From contig CAZXBG010000008.1 of the NCBI GenBank assembly GCA_964638865.1, forward strand, positions 1-43,477: a stretch of DNA of 43,477 bases. Reading direction: 5' to 3'. The translations under genes and the position numbers were made by a program. Shown here piece by piece: positions 9,173 to 18,168 of the stretch (positions are counted from its first letter, which is position 1; each line of letters begins with the position of its first letter). The notes below the pieces were generated by a model, which made no database searches, had not been told where the DNA came from, and saw only the letters and a list, made by a program, of their open reading frames with translations. The stretch comes from UBA7236 sp964638865 (GTDB lineage: Bacteria > Bacteroidota > Bacteroidia > Chitinophagales > BACL12).

Positions 9173-10405
9173 ATGACAAAACTCACCTCTTATCCCAAAG
9201 AAAAAATAAATATACTTTTGCTGGAAAATATTTCTGAAAATGCTGTTTTACAATTTAACAATGCCGGATATAAAAATGTAAAAAGAATTAAAGGAGCACT
9301 CTCCGAATCAGAACTTATAAAGGAAATAAAAAATGTGCATTTATTAGGAATAAGAAGTAAAACATTACTTACAGAAAATATTTTAAGATCAGGTAAAAAA
9401 CTTTTGGCTGCCGGTTGCTATTGTATCGGCACTAATCAGGTTAACCTGCAAAGTGCAACCGAAAAAGGGATTGCTTTATTTAATGCTCCTTACAGTAATA
9501 CAAGAAGTGTTGCCGAATTAGTAATAGGATCTGCAATAATGTTATTGCGGCGAATTCCGGAAAAAAATACCGCTGCACATTCAGGTATTTGGCTCAAGGA
9601 CGCATCCGGAAGTTTTGAACTCAGAGGTAAAAAACTTGGTATAATTGGATATGGTAATATTGGTCTTCAGGTTTCTGTTTTGGCAGAGGCATTGGGAATG
9701 GAGGTATTATATTACGACGCTGAACCAAAACTACCAATAGGAAATGCGAAACCTGTTCGCACTTTAATGGAATTATTGCAACAAACAAATATTGTTTCCC
9801 TGCACATTCCAGAAACTGCATCAACAAAAGACCTCATTGGGAAAAATGAAATTGCATGTATGCAAAAAGGGAGTATTTTAATTAATTATGCCCGCGGTAA
9901 TGTATTAGATCTTCCTGCGTTAGCGGAAGCAATAAAAAGTGGACAAATTGGAGGTGCCGCAATTGACGTTTTTCCTGATGAACCTGAAAAAACGGGATCA
10001 ACGTTTTCTTCTGTTTTGCAAAATATTCCAAATGTTATGTTAACCCCACATATCGGGGGTTCTACCGAAGAAGCACAAATTAATATAAGTGAGGATGTAT
10101 CTTTTAAATTACTCAATTTTCTGGAAAAGGGAATTACAACAGGATCACTCTCTGTTCCGGCATTAAATTTACCGACCACACCGAATACACACAGAATATT
10201 ACATATTCATAAAAATATTCCCGGAGTATTATCCTCCATTACATTAAAATTATCTTCACACAATATCAATATCATCGGCCAATATTTAAAAACCAACGAT
10301 CAGATCGGATATGTTGTGTTGGATGTAGATAAAAATATGAGTAAAGAGGCTTTTTCACTTTTGAAAGACGTAAAAGGTACGATTAAATCAAGAATGTTGT
10401 GGTGA
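9173..10405 (+). CDS. serA: D-3-phosphoglycerate dehydrogenase
   Basis: A 410-aa enzyme, the same length as E. coli SerA, catalysing NAD-dependent oxidation of 3-phosphoglycerate to 3-phosphohydroxypyruvate, the first step of serine synthesis. The nucleotide site GYGNIG is at residues 159-164. The catalytic set falls where expected: R241 in NYARGNVLD, E270 in DVFPDEP and H293 in LTPHIGGST. Residues from about 335 to the end form an ACT regulatory domain (HIHKNIPGVLSSITLKLS...GYVVLDVD), the site of serine feedback inhibition in the family. No serC or serB is in the window. It converges on the LptD-like gene with about 60 bases between the stops and no clear terminator there. Confidence 0.93.
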   Translation: MTKLTSYPKEKINILLLENISENAVLQFNNAGYKNVKRIKGALSESELIKEIKNVHLLGIRSKTLLTENILRSGKKLLAAGCYCIGTNQVNLQSATEKGIALFNAPYSNTRSVAELVIGSAIMLLRRIPEKNTAAHSGIWLKDASGSFELRGKKLGIIGYGNIGLQVSVLAEALGMEVLYYDAEPKLPIGNAKPVRTLMELLQQTNIVSLHIPETASTKDLIGKNEIACMQKGSILINYARGNVLDLPALAEAIKSGQIGGAAIDVFPDEPEKTGSTFSSVLQNIPNVMLTPHIGGSTEEAQINISEDVSFKLLNFLEKGITTGSLSVPALNLPTTPNTHRILHIHKNIPGVLSSITLKLSSHNINIIGQYLKTNDQIGYVVLDVDKNMSKEAFSLLKDVKGTIKSRMLW

Positions 10406-10467
10406 GATCTTTGAAACAATTCTTCCTCTTTTTTTTGCTCTCCGAAGTCCCTTTATTTCACAAATCT

Positions 10468-13131
10468 TTAATACTCTGTCCAATCTTTTTTACGGGTTAA
10501 TTTCAGATCTTGCAAAACACTTGCTTTAACATTAATATTAAAAATATAACTCTGGCGTAAACCAAAAGGTATCCATCTAAAACCCATTTCCCAGCAGTGC
10601 AATTCGCGATAAATATCAAGTGCGGTATAGGTAAAATCCTTCAATTGAAAATCGTATCCGCTTGTCACCATTATTTTCCAATTTGGCGTAATATTTACAT
10701 CGCCATTAAACGTAGCTGATTGCGTAGTATACAATGAATCGCGACCATCGGCAGTGGGAGAATTTGTGATACGCAAATTATAATTTACCCCAAAACTCCA
10801 TGGAATTTCAAAATCGATATAATTTTCGGGATTCGACCAAACCATATCCCGTTCCTCAGGTGTACCGGCATTTGTTAAATAATCGGGATTCTCATTTCTT
10901 TTGGATTGAAAATCCGTGCCAACACTGATAAATCCTCCATTAAATCGTCCAACCCGCTGATTCTCATTCCATTCAAACACATCCACATTTCTACCGGAAG
11001 AGTCTAAAATATAAGGGTCAAAACTTCCCGAAAAATTAACCTGAATATTTTTAAATAAAGTGGTATATCCGCTAAAACCGATGTCAGATAAATTTAAGGA
11101 ATCTGCTGCGAGATTATACGATGTACCAAAACTAAATGCATCAAACAGTTTTATTTTCTTTTCATGATTGACGGAATCTTTTTTTGAAAAAACTTTCATC
11201 TCTAAAGTATTACCTATACTCAAACTAATACTACCCACCTGTCCTTGGGGAGGCCCACCATATATCGACCCCTCAAAAATGGAATATCGCGTGGGATCAG
11301 TCGCGTCCGGAGTGGCATAATAATCGCCATAATAACTATATCTCGCATCTCCAAAATCAGGAGTGTAGTTAAAGGAAAGTGATGGAGTCATTACGTGTCG
11401 TATCGCTTTTAATTTTCCATTGAACTGGGCGGTGGAATATATTTTCGTATTTAAACTAGCACCTAAATTATAATATCGGGCAGCTCTGAATCCATTAATG
11501 GTATCAGTTTGTACGTAAGTAATTGAAGTTATAATACTATCTTCTCCCGTTGCTGTTAATAAAGAATCAACAATTGTAACAGGTCCATAAGTTTTACGAA
11601 TAGTTTCGAGATACCAGTTTTCGGTATAACTAAAATTGGGGCTGAAGGTTAAATATTTAAATATTTTAACCGGAGCCGATGCAGAAACTTTGTGTTGCAA
11701 ACCATTTCTGAATTTATCTAAGGATGCAGAGGTGAACAAAAGCGAATCGGGGGCAGAGATCACATTTTGCAAATTTGAAACGTAGGAAACTCCAAATTGA
11801 TATAAAAAACTATTTCTGTTCGTAGTTAATTTTTTTAACGGATATATCCTGTTCATCGAAAGGGATGCTTCCGGTAGGGTAAGGTCAATAATATTATCTG
11901 AAGTATTTTGATAATGTCGCAGCGATGTAGTTAATGTAAATGGTGAATTTGGAAAAATTTTAGCGTATGAAATACTTGAACTCAGCGAATTTGTTAAATA
12001 AGCCGAACTGAAGGAGTTGTTTTGCAAATAATCATTAGAACCTAAATTCACGCTTGCACTAAATTTACTATTCGGGCGAGCTTTCGCATCCTGATTGTGA
12101 TTCCATCTGATAAAAAATCCGGTATTTTCTGAATAACCGGGAGCAAAATTGAAACCGTATTTATTTTTGGTATAATCCACTCCAAATCCTCCATTAAAAT
12201 GATACTTAAGATTATAACGACTCGAAGCATGTAAACCCCAGCTTCCTCGCGAATAAATATCCCCTGTTAAAGAAAGATCATAATAATCGCTTAATGCAAA
12301 ATAATATCCTCCATTGCGCAGAAAAAAACCTTGGGAAGTTGTATTTCCATATTGAGGAATAATTAAACCGGACGTCTGCCCTCTTTTGATGGGAAAAATT
12401 CCAAAAGGTAAAAATAACGGAGTTGGAACATCGGCAATAACAAGATTTGCAGGACCTGTAACAGCTATTTTTTTGGGTATTACTTTCGCCTTTTTAGCAG
12501 AGATATAAAAATGCGGGTGATCGAGATCGCATGTGGTGTAAGTCATGCCCTTTCCAAAATAGGAATCATCATCAAATTTTTTCGCTTCCTTCACACCGAG
12601 AAATCCTTCTCCTTCCTGTGTTCTGAAATAAAAGATCTTCCCTTTTTTTGTTCCGAAATTGTAACACATGCTCTCCGCTTTAAACTCCTCCTCCCCATCC
12701 TTAAAATAAACAAGATCCATTTTTTTACCGCTGCTGTCCGTAATCTGTTTAGCACAAATAGTTTTAGCATCCCAATCAAATTCAATAAAATCTGCCTCCA
12801 AATAAAAAGTTTTGTAGCTAATTGCTCCTTTTGCATAAATATAGGTTTTACCGGAATCCAGGTCGTAAACAATAGAATCAACTCCCGAATAATTGATTAT
12901 TTCGTCTAATGCGTCATTGGAAATGGAATACCATAAATTACTTGTGTTGAGCGCAGAATCTATCTTAATTGAATCGACAGGAGGAATAGTATCAGGAACA
13001 TTCAATTCAGGACTATTCACATCAGCATAGTTGATTTGCTCTAAATAATATACAAAATTGTTCCCGGATGCATTTAAATACATACTATAAGCACACAACA
13101 ATATCGTTATTAGTAGAAATTTTATTGGCAC
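10468..13131 (-). CDS. LptD-like outer-membrane LPS assembly protein
   Basis: An 887-aa protein with a signal peptide (MPIKFLLITILLCAYS) and start codon GTG at 13131. Residues about 75-270 form an OstA-like periplasmic region (SGKTYIYAKGAISYKTFYLEAD, cut here to show the style: repeated short beta strands). The conserved FLPFGIFPIKRGQTSGLIIP stretch follows. The rest is a long beta-rich region of alternating aromatic and polar strands, as in the barrel of LptD. In Gram-negative bacteria LptD inserts lipopolysaccharide into the outer leaflet of the outer membrane. This is the divergent Bacteroidetes form, usually annotated as putative LPS assembly protein LptD. It diverges from the amidase/MlaD/OstA-like set, and the OstA-like gene at 15431 could encode its periplasmic partner. 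Confidence 0.85.
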   Translation of the reverse strand: MPIKFLLITILLCAYSMYLNASGNNFVYYLEQINYADVNSPELNVPDTIPPVDSIKIDSALNTSNLWYSISNDALDEIINYSGVDSIVYDLDSGKTYIYAKGAISYKTFYLEADFIEFDWDAKTICAKQITDSSGKKMDLVYFKDGEEEFKAESMCYNFGTKKGKIFYFRTQEGEGFLGVKEAKKFDDDSYFGKGMTYTTCDLDHPHFYISAKKAKVIPKKIAVTGPANLVIADVPTPLFLPFGIFPIKRGQTSGLIIPQYGNTTSQGFFLRNGGYYFALSDYYDLSLTGDIYSRGSWGLHASSRYNLKYHFNGGFGVDYTKNKYGFNFAPGYSENTGFFIRWNHNQDAKARPNSKFSASVNLGSNDYLQNNSFSSAYLTNSLSSSISYAKIFPNSPFTLTTSLRHYQNTSDNIIDLTLPEASLSMNRIYPLKKLTTNRNSFLYQFGVSYVSNLQNVISAPDSLLFTSASLDKFRNGLQHKVSASAPVKIFKYLTFSPNFSYTENWYLETIRKTYGPVTIVDSLLTATGEDSIITSITYVQTDTINGFRAARYYNLGASLNTKIYSTAQFNGKLKAIRHVMTPSLSFNYTPDFGDARYSYYGDYYATPDATDPTRYSIFEGSIYGGPPQGQVGSISLSIGNTLEMKVFSKKDSVNHEKKIKLFDAFSFGTSYNLAADSLNLSDIGFSGYTTLFKNIQVNFSGSFDPYILDSSGRNVDVFEWNENQRVGRFNGGFISVGTDFQSKRNENPDYLTNAGTPEERDMVWSNPENYIDFEIPWSFGVNYNLRITNSPTADGRDSLYTTQSATFNGDVNITPNWKIMVTSGYDFQLKDFTYTALDIYRELHCWEMGFRWIPFGLRQSYIFNINVKASVLQDLKLTRKKDWTEY

Positions 13132-13134
13132 AGG

Positions 13135-13142
13135 TAATTTTG
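13135..13142 (+). promoter_or_regulatory. -7 promoter element for the amidase gene set
   Basis: TAATTTTG is an exact TAnnTTTG match, placed just upstream of the LptD-like start and 20 bases before a possible ATG at 13163 (62 before the preferred ATG at 13205). No good -33 TTG is present. Confidence 0.4.
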
Positions 13143-13204
13143 GAATAATTTTATGTATCTAAATGCAAATTAGACTACAATTATTGTGCAAAGCTATTGA
13201 AAAT

Positions 13205-14389
13205 ATGAAAAAGAGATCCAGATCCACAGGAATAAGCGCATCATTATTAATATTAGCGGTATTGCTTTTCACCTCGTTTGACACCCATAACCAGTCAAAA
13301 AAGAGCGCAACTCCCTATGTTTTAAAAACGGTTGTTATAGACGCAGGCCATGGTGGACACGATCATGGTTGCAGTGGAAGCAGTAACAAGGAAAAAACCG
13401 TTGCTCTAAATCTTGCATTAAAATTGGGTGCTCTTATAGAAAAAAATTATCCTGACGTTAAGGTGGTTTATACCCGCAAAACCGATGTATTTGTAGAATT
13501 ATACGAAAGAGCAGCAATAGCAAACCGAAATAATGCTGATCTTTTTATCTGCATACACTGTAATGCCAATCCTAGCAGTTCGCCTTTCGGAACGGAAACT
13601 TATGTGATGGGATTACACAAAACCGAAGCAAATTTGAATGTTGCAAAACGAGAGAATGATGTAATCCTGATGGAAGACGATTATTCACAGCATTACGACG
13701 GTTTTGATCCAAATAACCCAGCTTCGCACATCATTTTTTCTCTCAATCAGCATGCATTCATGGAGCAAAGTATCCTTTTTGCATCCTCCGTAGAAAAATA
13801 TTTTAAAACCAATTCCAATCGCAGCAGCAGAGGAGTTAAACAGGCTGGTTTCCTAGTGCTTTGGAAAACCGCTATGCCAAGCGTTTTAATTGAAACCGGC
13901 TTCTTAACCAATTCTTCAGAGGAAAAATTTCTGGGTTCTGATGCAGGACAAAATTCCATAGCAGAAAGTATTTTTTATGCTTTCAGAGATTATAAAAATG
14001 ATATGGAAAACAACTCCGGTACTGTTAGTGATGAAAAAATTGCCAAAATAGAAACAGAAATGAAAAAGGAAGTGGAGACAGAAATTGCGACTACCAATAA
14101 CCCAACTTCTTTAGAAAATAATAGAGGAATAGAATTCAAGGTGCAGTTTTATGCAAGTGCCACAGAAGAAAAAATTTCAAAATTCACGGCACTAAAATCT
14201 GAAAATATCACTTATATAAAAGAAAGCGGTATGTATAAATACCGTTTAGGGCCTTATACAAACATGGAGGAGGCAACCAAAAAACAAACTACAGCTCGCA
14301 ACGCCGGTTATAAAGATGCCTTTGTGATTGCATTTAAAGACGGAAAACGTATTTCTGTAGAAGAGGCAAAAGCCCTTGCGGGTAAATAA
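13205..14389 (+). CDS. N-acetylmuramoyl-L-alanine amidase (Amidase_3) with SPOR-like domain
   Basis: A 394-aa periplasmic peptidoglycan hydrolase that cleaves the bond between N-acetylmuramic acid and the stem peptide. From the ATG at 13205 the protein opens with MKKRSRSTG and a hydrophobic signal segment (SASLLILAVLLFTSF). An ATG at 13163 would add 14 residues before it and fits the -7 box better. The catalytic domain spans about 40-260: zinc ligands H49 (IDAGHGG), E63 and H118 (CIHCNAN), and catalytic E230 (VLIETGFLTN). Residues about 310-382 (FKVQFYASATEEKI...AGYKDAFVIAF) form a SPOR-like domain, which in other proteins binds denuded glycan at division sites. The MlaD gene starts 53 bases downstream on the same strand, so the two are probably cotranscribed. 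Confidence 0.9.
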   Translation: MKKRSRSTGISASLLILAVLLFTSFDTHNQSKKSATPYVLKTVVIDAGHGGHDHGCSGSSNKEKTVALNLALKLGALIEKNYPDVKVVYTRKTDVFVELYERAAIANRNNADLFICIHCNANPSSSPFGTETYVMGLHKTEANLNVAKRENDVILMEDDYSQHYDGFDPNNPASHIIFSLNQHAFMEQSILFASSVEKYFKTNSNRSSRGVKQAGFLVLWKTAMPSVLIETGFLTNSSEEKFLGSDAGQNSIAESIFYAFRDYKNDMENNSGTVSDEKIAKIETEMKKEVETEIATTNNPTSLENNRGIEFKVQFYASATEEKISKFTALKSENITYIKESGMYKYRLGPYTNMEEATKKQTTARNAGYKDAFVIAFKDGKRISVEEAKALAGK

Positions 14390-14442
14390 AAATCATATCT
14401 TAACAACAATTTTATAATTTAGCGCACATAAAATAACTTTGT

Positions 14443-15384
14443 TTGAAAGTATCTAATGAATCGAAGGTCGGAATTCTTGCTGCAGTGGGTATTGCAGTAT
14501 TGTTTATTGGATTTAACTACCTCAAAGGGATCAATGTATTTCATAAAGGAACAGATTATTATGTGGATTACACGAGTTCAGGAGGATTAAATGTTGGCGA
14601 TCCGGTTATTATTGATGGTTTTACAGTCGGAAGAGTGAAAAATGTTGAACTTCAGGAAGACCAATCCGGGGTAGATGTGATATTGAATTTTTCAGAGGAC
14701 GTTAAATTGCCTGAAGGTTCCAATGCAGTTATCCGGGGAAACCTTATGGGTGAAAAATATATTCAGATGTTTTTAAGTTCCAATACCGCAATTATTCCTG
14801 AGGGAGGAAGCCTTTCTGGTCAAATTGAAGCTGATCTTGCCAACACCATCAGTGCAGAGTTTAAACCTATAACTGATAAGGTAAAAACAATGTTATCATC
14901 TATGGATACTGCAATAAATGTTTTGCGCGGGATATTTACGGATGATGTTCAGAAAGATTTTCAAAAAAGTATGTTGAGCATTAAACAAACACTCGAATCG
15001 TTTAATACATCAGCAGAAAAAGTAAATTTATTCATTGCAAAGGAGGAAGAGAATATTGATAATATTATTACCGATGTTTCCGGTATAACAGATTATATGA
15101 ACAAAAGTGAAACAGATGTGAAAGCGATTCTAGCCAATTTAAAATCCGTGACCGATTCATTAAACTCCGTGGAATGGCAGGAATTAGGGGAACAATTTAG
15201 CCTTGCAGCAGATAATATTAATAAAATTTCCGGTAAAATAAATGAATCAACAGGTAGTTTAGGATTGTTGGTAAACGACCAACAACTATATTATGATCTC
15301 TCAAAAACACTGGTAACTCTCGACTCCGTTTTAAATGAATTTGGAAAAAATCCTGAAATACGCTTAAAATTATTTGGAAAGTAA
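14443..15384 (+). CDS. MlaD/MCE family lipid transport protein
   Basis: A 313-aa protein with one N-terminal membrane helix (about residues 8-27, VGILAAVGIAVLFIGFNYL). An MCE domain follows at about 38-115 (YYVDYTSSGGLNVGDPVIID... GRVKNVEL... NLMGEKYIQMFL). The remainder is mostly helical and Ser/Asn-rich. In E. coli MlaD is the inner-membrane-anchored hexameric ring that moves phospholipids between membranes with the MlaFEB transporter. No mlaE or mlaF is in this window. The start is TTG at 14443, supported by the MKVSNESKVGI opening that is typical of the family. It sits between the amidase and OstA-like genes, an envelope-related neighbourhood. Confidence 0.88.
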   Translation: MKVSNESKVGILAAVGIAVLFIGFNYLKGINVFHKGTDYYVDYTSSGGLNVGDPVIIDGFTVGRVKNVELQEDQSGVDVILNFSEDVKLPEGSNAVIRGNLMGEKYIQMFLSSNTAIIPEGGSLSGQIEADLANTISAEFKPITDKVKTMLSSMDTAINVLRGIFTDDVQKDFQKSMLSIKQTLESFNTSAEKVNLFIAKEEENIDNIITDVSGITDYMNKSETDVKAILANLKSVTDSLNSVEWQELGEQFSLAADNINKISGKINESTGSLGLLVNDQQLYYDLSKTLVTLDSVLNEFGKNPEIRLKLFGK

Positions 15385-15430
15385 TAATCGAACCTTCCCT
15401 TTTTTTTTGAACAATTAATTAAATACCGGA

Positions 15431-17005
15431 GTGAAATACATTTTATTTATAATTCTAAGTTTTGTTTTTTGTTTCTCCGGTTTTTCTCAGGTAAAAGTGG
15501 CGGGTAAAAAAGACACTTCTGAAATTGAGATCAGAAGCGCAGATTACCTCGAGATCATTCAAAAGAAAAACGTAAACATCAATCGTTTAGTAAATAACGT
15601 TATTCTTGTTCAAAAAGAATTAACACTTTATTGCGACTCTGCACTGTTATTTAAATCCTCCAATATTGCAAAAGTTTACGGCAATGTGCATTTCAATCAG
15701 GCAGATTCTATTCACGCTTATGGCGATTCTGCTATTTACGATGGCAATACCAAAACTGCAAAATTGTATCACAATGTAAAACTCACCGACAATTCGATGA
15801 CGCTTACCACAGATAATTTGTCATACGATATGTCAACAAAAGTTGCAACCTATATTGATGGGGGAACAGTTACAGATGGAGAGGCAGTACTTACCAGTGA
15901 ATTTGGATATTATTATGCGAATAACAACGACGCTTATTTTAAAAAAAATGTAATATTAAAACATCCGGAATATGGACTCGAAGCTGATACACTGCAATAT
16001 AACACAAGCCTTGAAAAGGCCTTTTTTCATGGCCCTACAAAGATTTATAACAAAGAAAGTACAGTTTATTGCGAAAATGGTTATTACGAATCAGCAACAG
16101 GCATAGCAGTATTTCATGAAAATGTGCAATTGGATAATCCTCCGCAACAACTTATTGCCGACAGTATTTATTATAATCGCGAAACCGGAATTGGAAAGGC
16201 TTTCGGGAATATTGTATTTCGGGACACTGTTCAAAATGCGTTGCAATACAGCAATTTTGCGGAGTATGATGAGATCAATAACACTATTTTCTCCACCGGT
16301 GGTTCTATTGCAGGTTACATAATTGACGCAGACACTTTATTTATAGGTGGTGATTCTATTCTGACATCAACAGATAGTTTGAACAAAAGAACGATGTTGG
16401 TATTTCACAACGTAAAAATATTCAAAAACGATATTCAGGGAAAATGTGATTCACTCAGTTATGCCGATGCAGATTCTATTATCAGGTTATTTGGTTCTCC
16501 TATTATGTGGAGCGACAGCACTCAATTTGTTGCGGATACCATTAACATGTTAATTAAAAACAAGCAACTTACCGAGATACAATTATATTCCAACGGATTT
16601 ATTGTAAATGAGGATGACAGTCTTATTTATAATCAGATAAAAGGCAGAAACATTTTCGGATATTTTACTGACGAAGAATTAACGAGAATTAATGCTATCG
16701 GTAACGGCGAAAGCGTGTATTTTGGCAAAGACGATAACGGAAACTATATAGGAGTAAACAAAATGTTGTGTAGTGAGATTTTAATCTATCTCCACAATAA
16801 AAAATTTAACCGTATTACTTTTAAAAATACCCCTATATCTGAATTTCATCCAATGCAAAAAATAGTAGTAACCGATTATCAATTAAAAGATTTTCAATGG
16901 AAATACAAGGAAAGACCAGCCTCTAAGAACGACCTTCTCACATTACCTCAGGAGAAAGAAGTAGTGAATCCGAGTGATTCCAAATCACTCCAAAAAGAAG
17001 GATAA
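15431..17005 (+). CDS. OstA-like (LptA-related) periplasmic protein
   Basis: A 524-aa exported protein: signal peptide MKYILFIILSFVFCFSGFSQ, start GTG at 15431. The body is a long series of short beta strands with the repeating pattern of OstA/LptA proteins (VYGNVHFNQADSIHAYGDSA, AKLYHNVKLTD, AVFHENVQLDN, and so on), expected to form a periplasmic beta-jellyroll bridge. At over 500 residues it is far longer than E. coli LptA (185 aa), as is usual for Bacteroidetes OstA-like proteins. It follows mlaD by 46 bases. With the LptD-like protein nearby it is a reasonable candidate for part of the LPS bridge. The last 58 bases overlap the 3' end of aroA on the other strand. Confidence 0.85.
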   Translation: MKYILFIILSFVFCFSGFSQVKVAGKKDTSEIEIRSADYLEIIQKKNVNINRLVNNVILVQKELTLYCDSALLFKSSNIAKVYGNVHFNQADSIHAYGDSAIYDGNTKTAKLYHNVKLTDNSMTLTTDNLSYDMSTKVATYIDGGTVTDGEAVLTSEFGYYYANNNDAYFKKNVILKHPEYGLEADTLQYNTSLEKAFFHGPTKIYNKESTVYCENGYYESATGIAVFHENVQLDNPPQQLIADSIYYNRETGIGKAFGNIVFRDTVQNALQYSNFAEYDEINNTIFSTGGSIAGYIIDADTLFIGGDSILTSTDSLNKRTMLVFHNVKIFKNDIQGKCDSLSYADADSIIRLFGSPIMWSDSTQFVADTINMLIKNKQLTEIQLYSNGFIVNEDDSLIYNQIKGRNIFGYFTDEELTRINAIGNGESVYFGKDDNGNYIGVNKMLCSEILIYLHNKKFNRITFKNTPISEFHPMQKIVVTDYQLKDFQWKYKERPASKNDLLTLPQEKEVVNPSDSKSLQKEG

Positions 17006-18168
17006 GATTTTTTTACCACCATGGGATCTTCTATTGTTATCTGATCGTGTTTTATCGCCAAAGGAGCAAAACACATTGCCATTCTGTGGTCTTCATAAGT
17101 ATTAATTTTAACCGGAACATTCGCAGAAGTTTCCCCATTTAATATCCAAAAACCATCCTCCTCAAAAAAATCAACGCCAAACTTTGATAATTCAGTACTC
17201 AGCGCCTGAGTTCTGTCTGTTTCTTTAATTTTTAAACTTTCTACCCCTGTAAATTTACCATTTACACCTAGGGCTGCGCAAGTAACGGCAACAGTTTGTG
17301 CAAGGTCGGGGCAATCAGCAAAATCATAATTAAGTTCCTCCGCAATATCTCCGGCATTTTCCAGTTCCAATATGTTATTTTTAAAATTACAAGTCACTCC
17401 GAGCTTTTCATAAATTTCCGGCAACACACTGTCTCCCTGCAAACTCATTTCCATTAAACCATGAATGGAAAGTTTTGATCCCGGCGACATTGCGCAGATC
17501 GAAAAATAATAAGAAGCAGCGCTCCAATCGCTTTCGGCTTTCATATTTACGGATTTGTAAACGCCGGGAAAAATGGTGATAATGTTTTTATGAAATTTAT
17601 TTTTAATTCCCAATTGTTCCATTGTTTTTAAGGTCATATTAATGTAGGGAAACGATCCAATATTTCCTTTCAGCTCCAATATCAAACCATTTTCGAGCAA
17701 AGGGCCTATCATCATCAATGCAGATATATATTGGGAACTAACATCTGCCCGAATTGCCAATTTCCCGCCGGTAATCTTTTTACCGTTTATACGAATCGGT
17801 GGATATCCTTCCTCTTCAAGGTAGGTTATGTCAGCTCCCAAAGTAATTAAGGCGTCAACTAAAATTTTGATAGGCCTTTTTTTCATTCTTTCACTGCCGG
17901 TCAATATTCGGGAACCTGAAGTAATTGCAAAATAAGCAGTTAAAAAACGCATAGTTGTTCCCGCTGCACCAACATCCAATAATTCCTCCTCCGACAATAA
18001 TAATTTTTGCAGGGTTTTTGTATCGTCGGATGGAGAAAGATTTTCGATATTAAATCCGGTAGGACATAATTTTTGCAATATGAGCAAACGATTACTTATA
18101 CTTTTAGATCCTTCAAGAAGTATGGAACCCGTAATTATTTTTTGGGGTGTTTTTAAGATCAATTCCAT
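16948..18168 (-). CDS. aroA: 3-phosphoshikimate 1-carboxyvinyltransferase (EPSP synthase)
   Basis: A 406-aa enzyme making 5-enolpyruvylshikimate-3-phosphate from shikimate-3-phosphate and PEP, the penultimate step to chorismate. Family motifs are intact: EGSKSISNRLLIL near residue 20, GAAGTTMRFL near 68, RADVSSQYISALM near 143, DCPDLAQT near 292, KETDRTQAL near 319 and EDHRMAM near 365. It begins one base inside the aroB stop (TAATG), so translation is probably coupled. The C-terminal SYPSFWSDLESLGF is a normal family ending, so the 58-base antisense overlap with the OstA-like gene is genuine and not read-through of a lost stop. Confidence 0.94.
   Translation of the reverse strand: MELILKTPQKIITGSILLEGSKSISNRLLILQKLCPTGFNIENLSPSDDTKTLQKLLLSEEELLDVGAAGTTMRFLTAYFAITSGSRILTGSERMKKRPIKILVDALITLGADITYLEEEGYPPIRINGKKITGGKLAIRADVSSQYISALMMIGPLLENGLILELKGNIGSFPYINMTLKTMEQLGIKNKFHKNIITIFPGVYKSVNMKAESDWSAASYYFSICAMSPGSKLSIHGLMEMSLQGDSVLPEIYEKLGVTCNFKNNILELENAGDIAEELNYDFADCPDLAQTVAVTCAALGVNGKFTGVESLKIKETDRTQALSTELSKFGVDFFEEDGFWILNGETSANVPVKINTYEDHRMAMCFAPLAIKHDQITIEDPMVVKKSYPSFWSDLESLGFTTSFS

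Noticed and set aside
12511..12909. 132-codon plus-strand open frame opposite the LptD-like gene
   Set aside because: It lies entirely within the well-supported LptD-like coding region and its translation (Phe/Ile/Cys-rich, no motif) is typical of an antisense shadow.
14434..14441. TAACTTTG box just before the mlaD start
   Set aside because: It ends one base before the TTG start codon, so a transcript from it would begin inside the gene. The gene is better explained as part of the amidase transcript.
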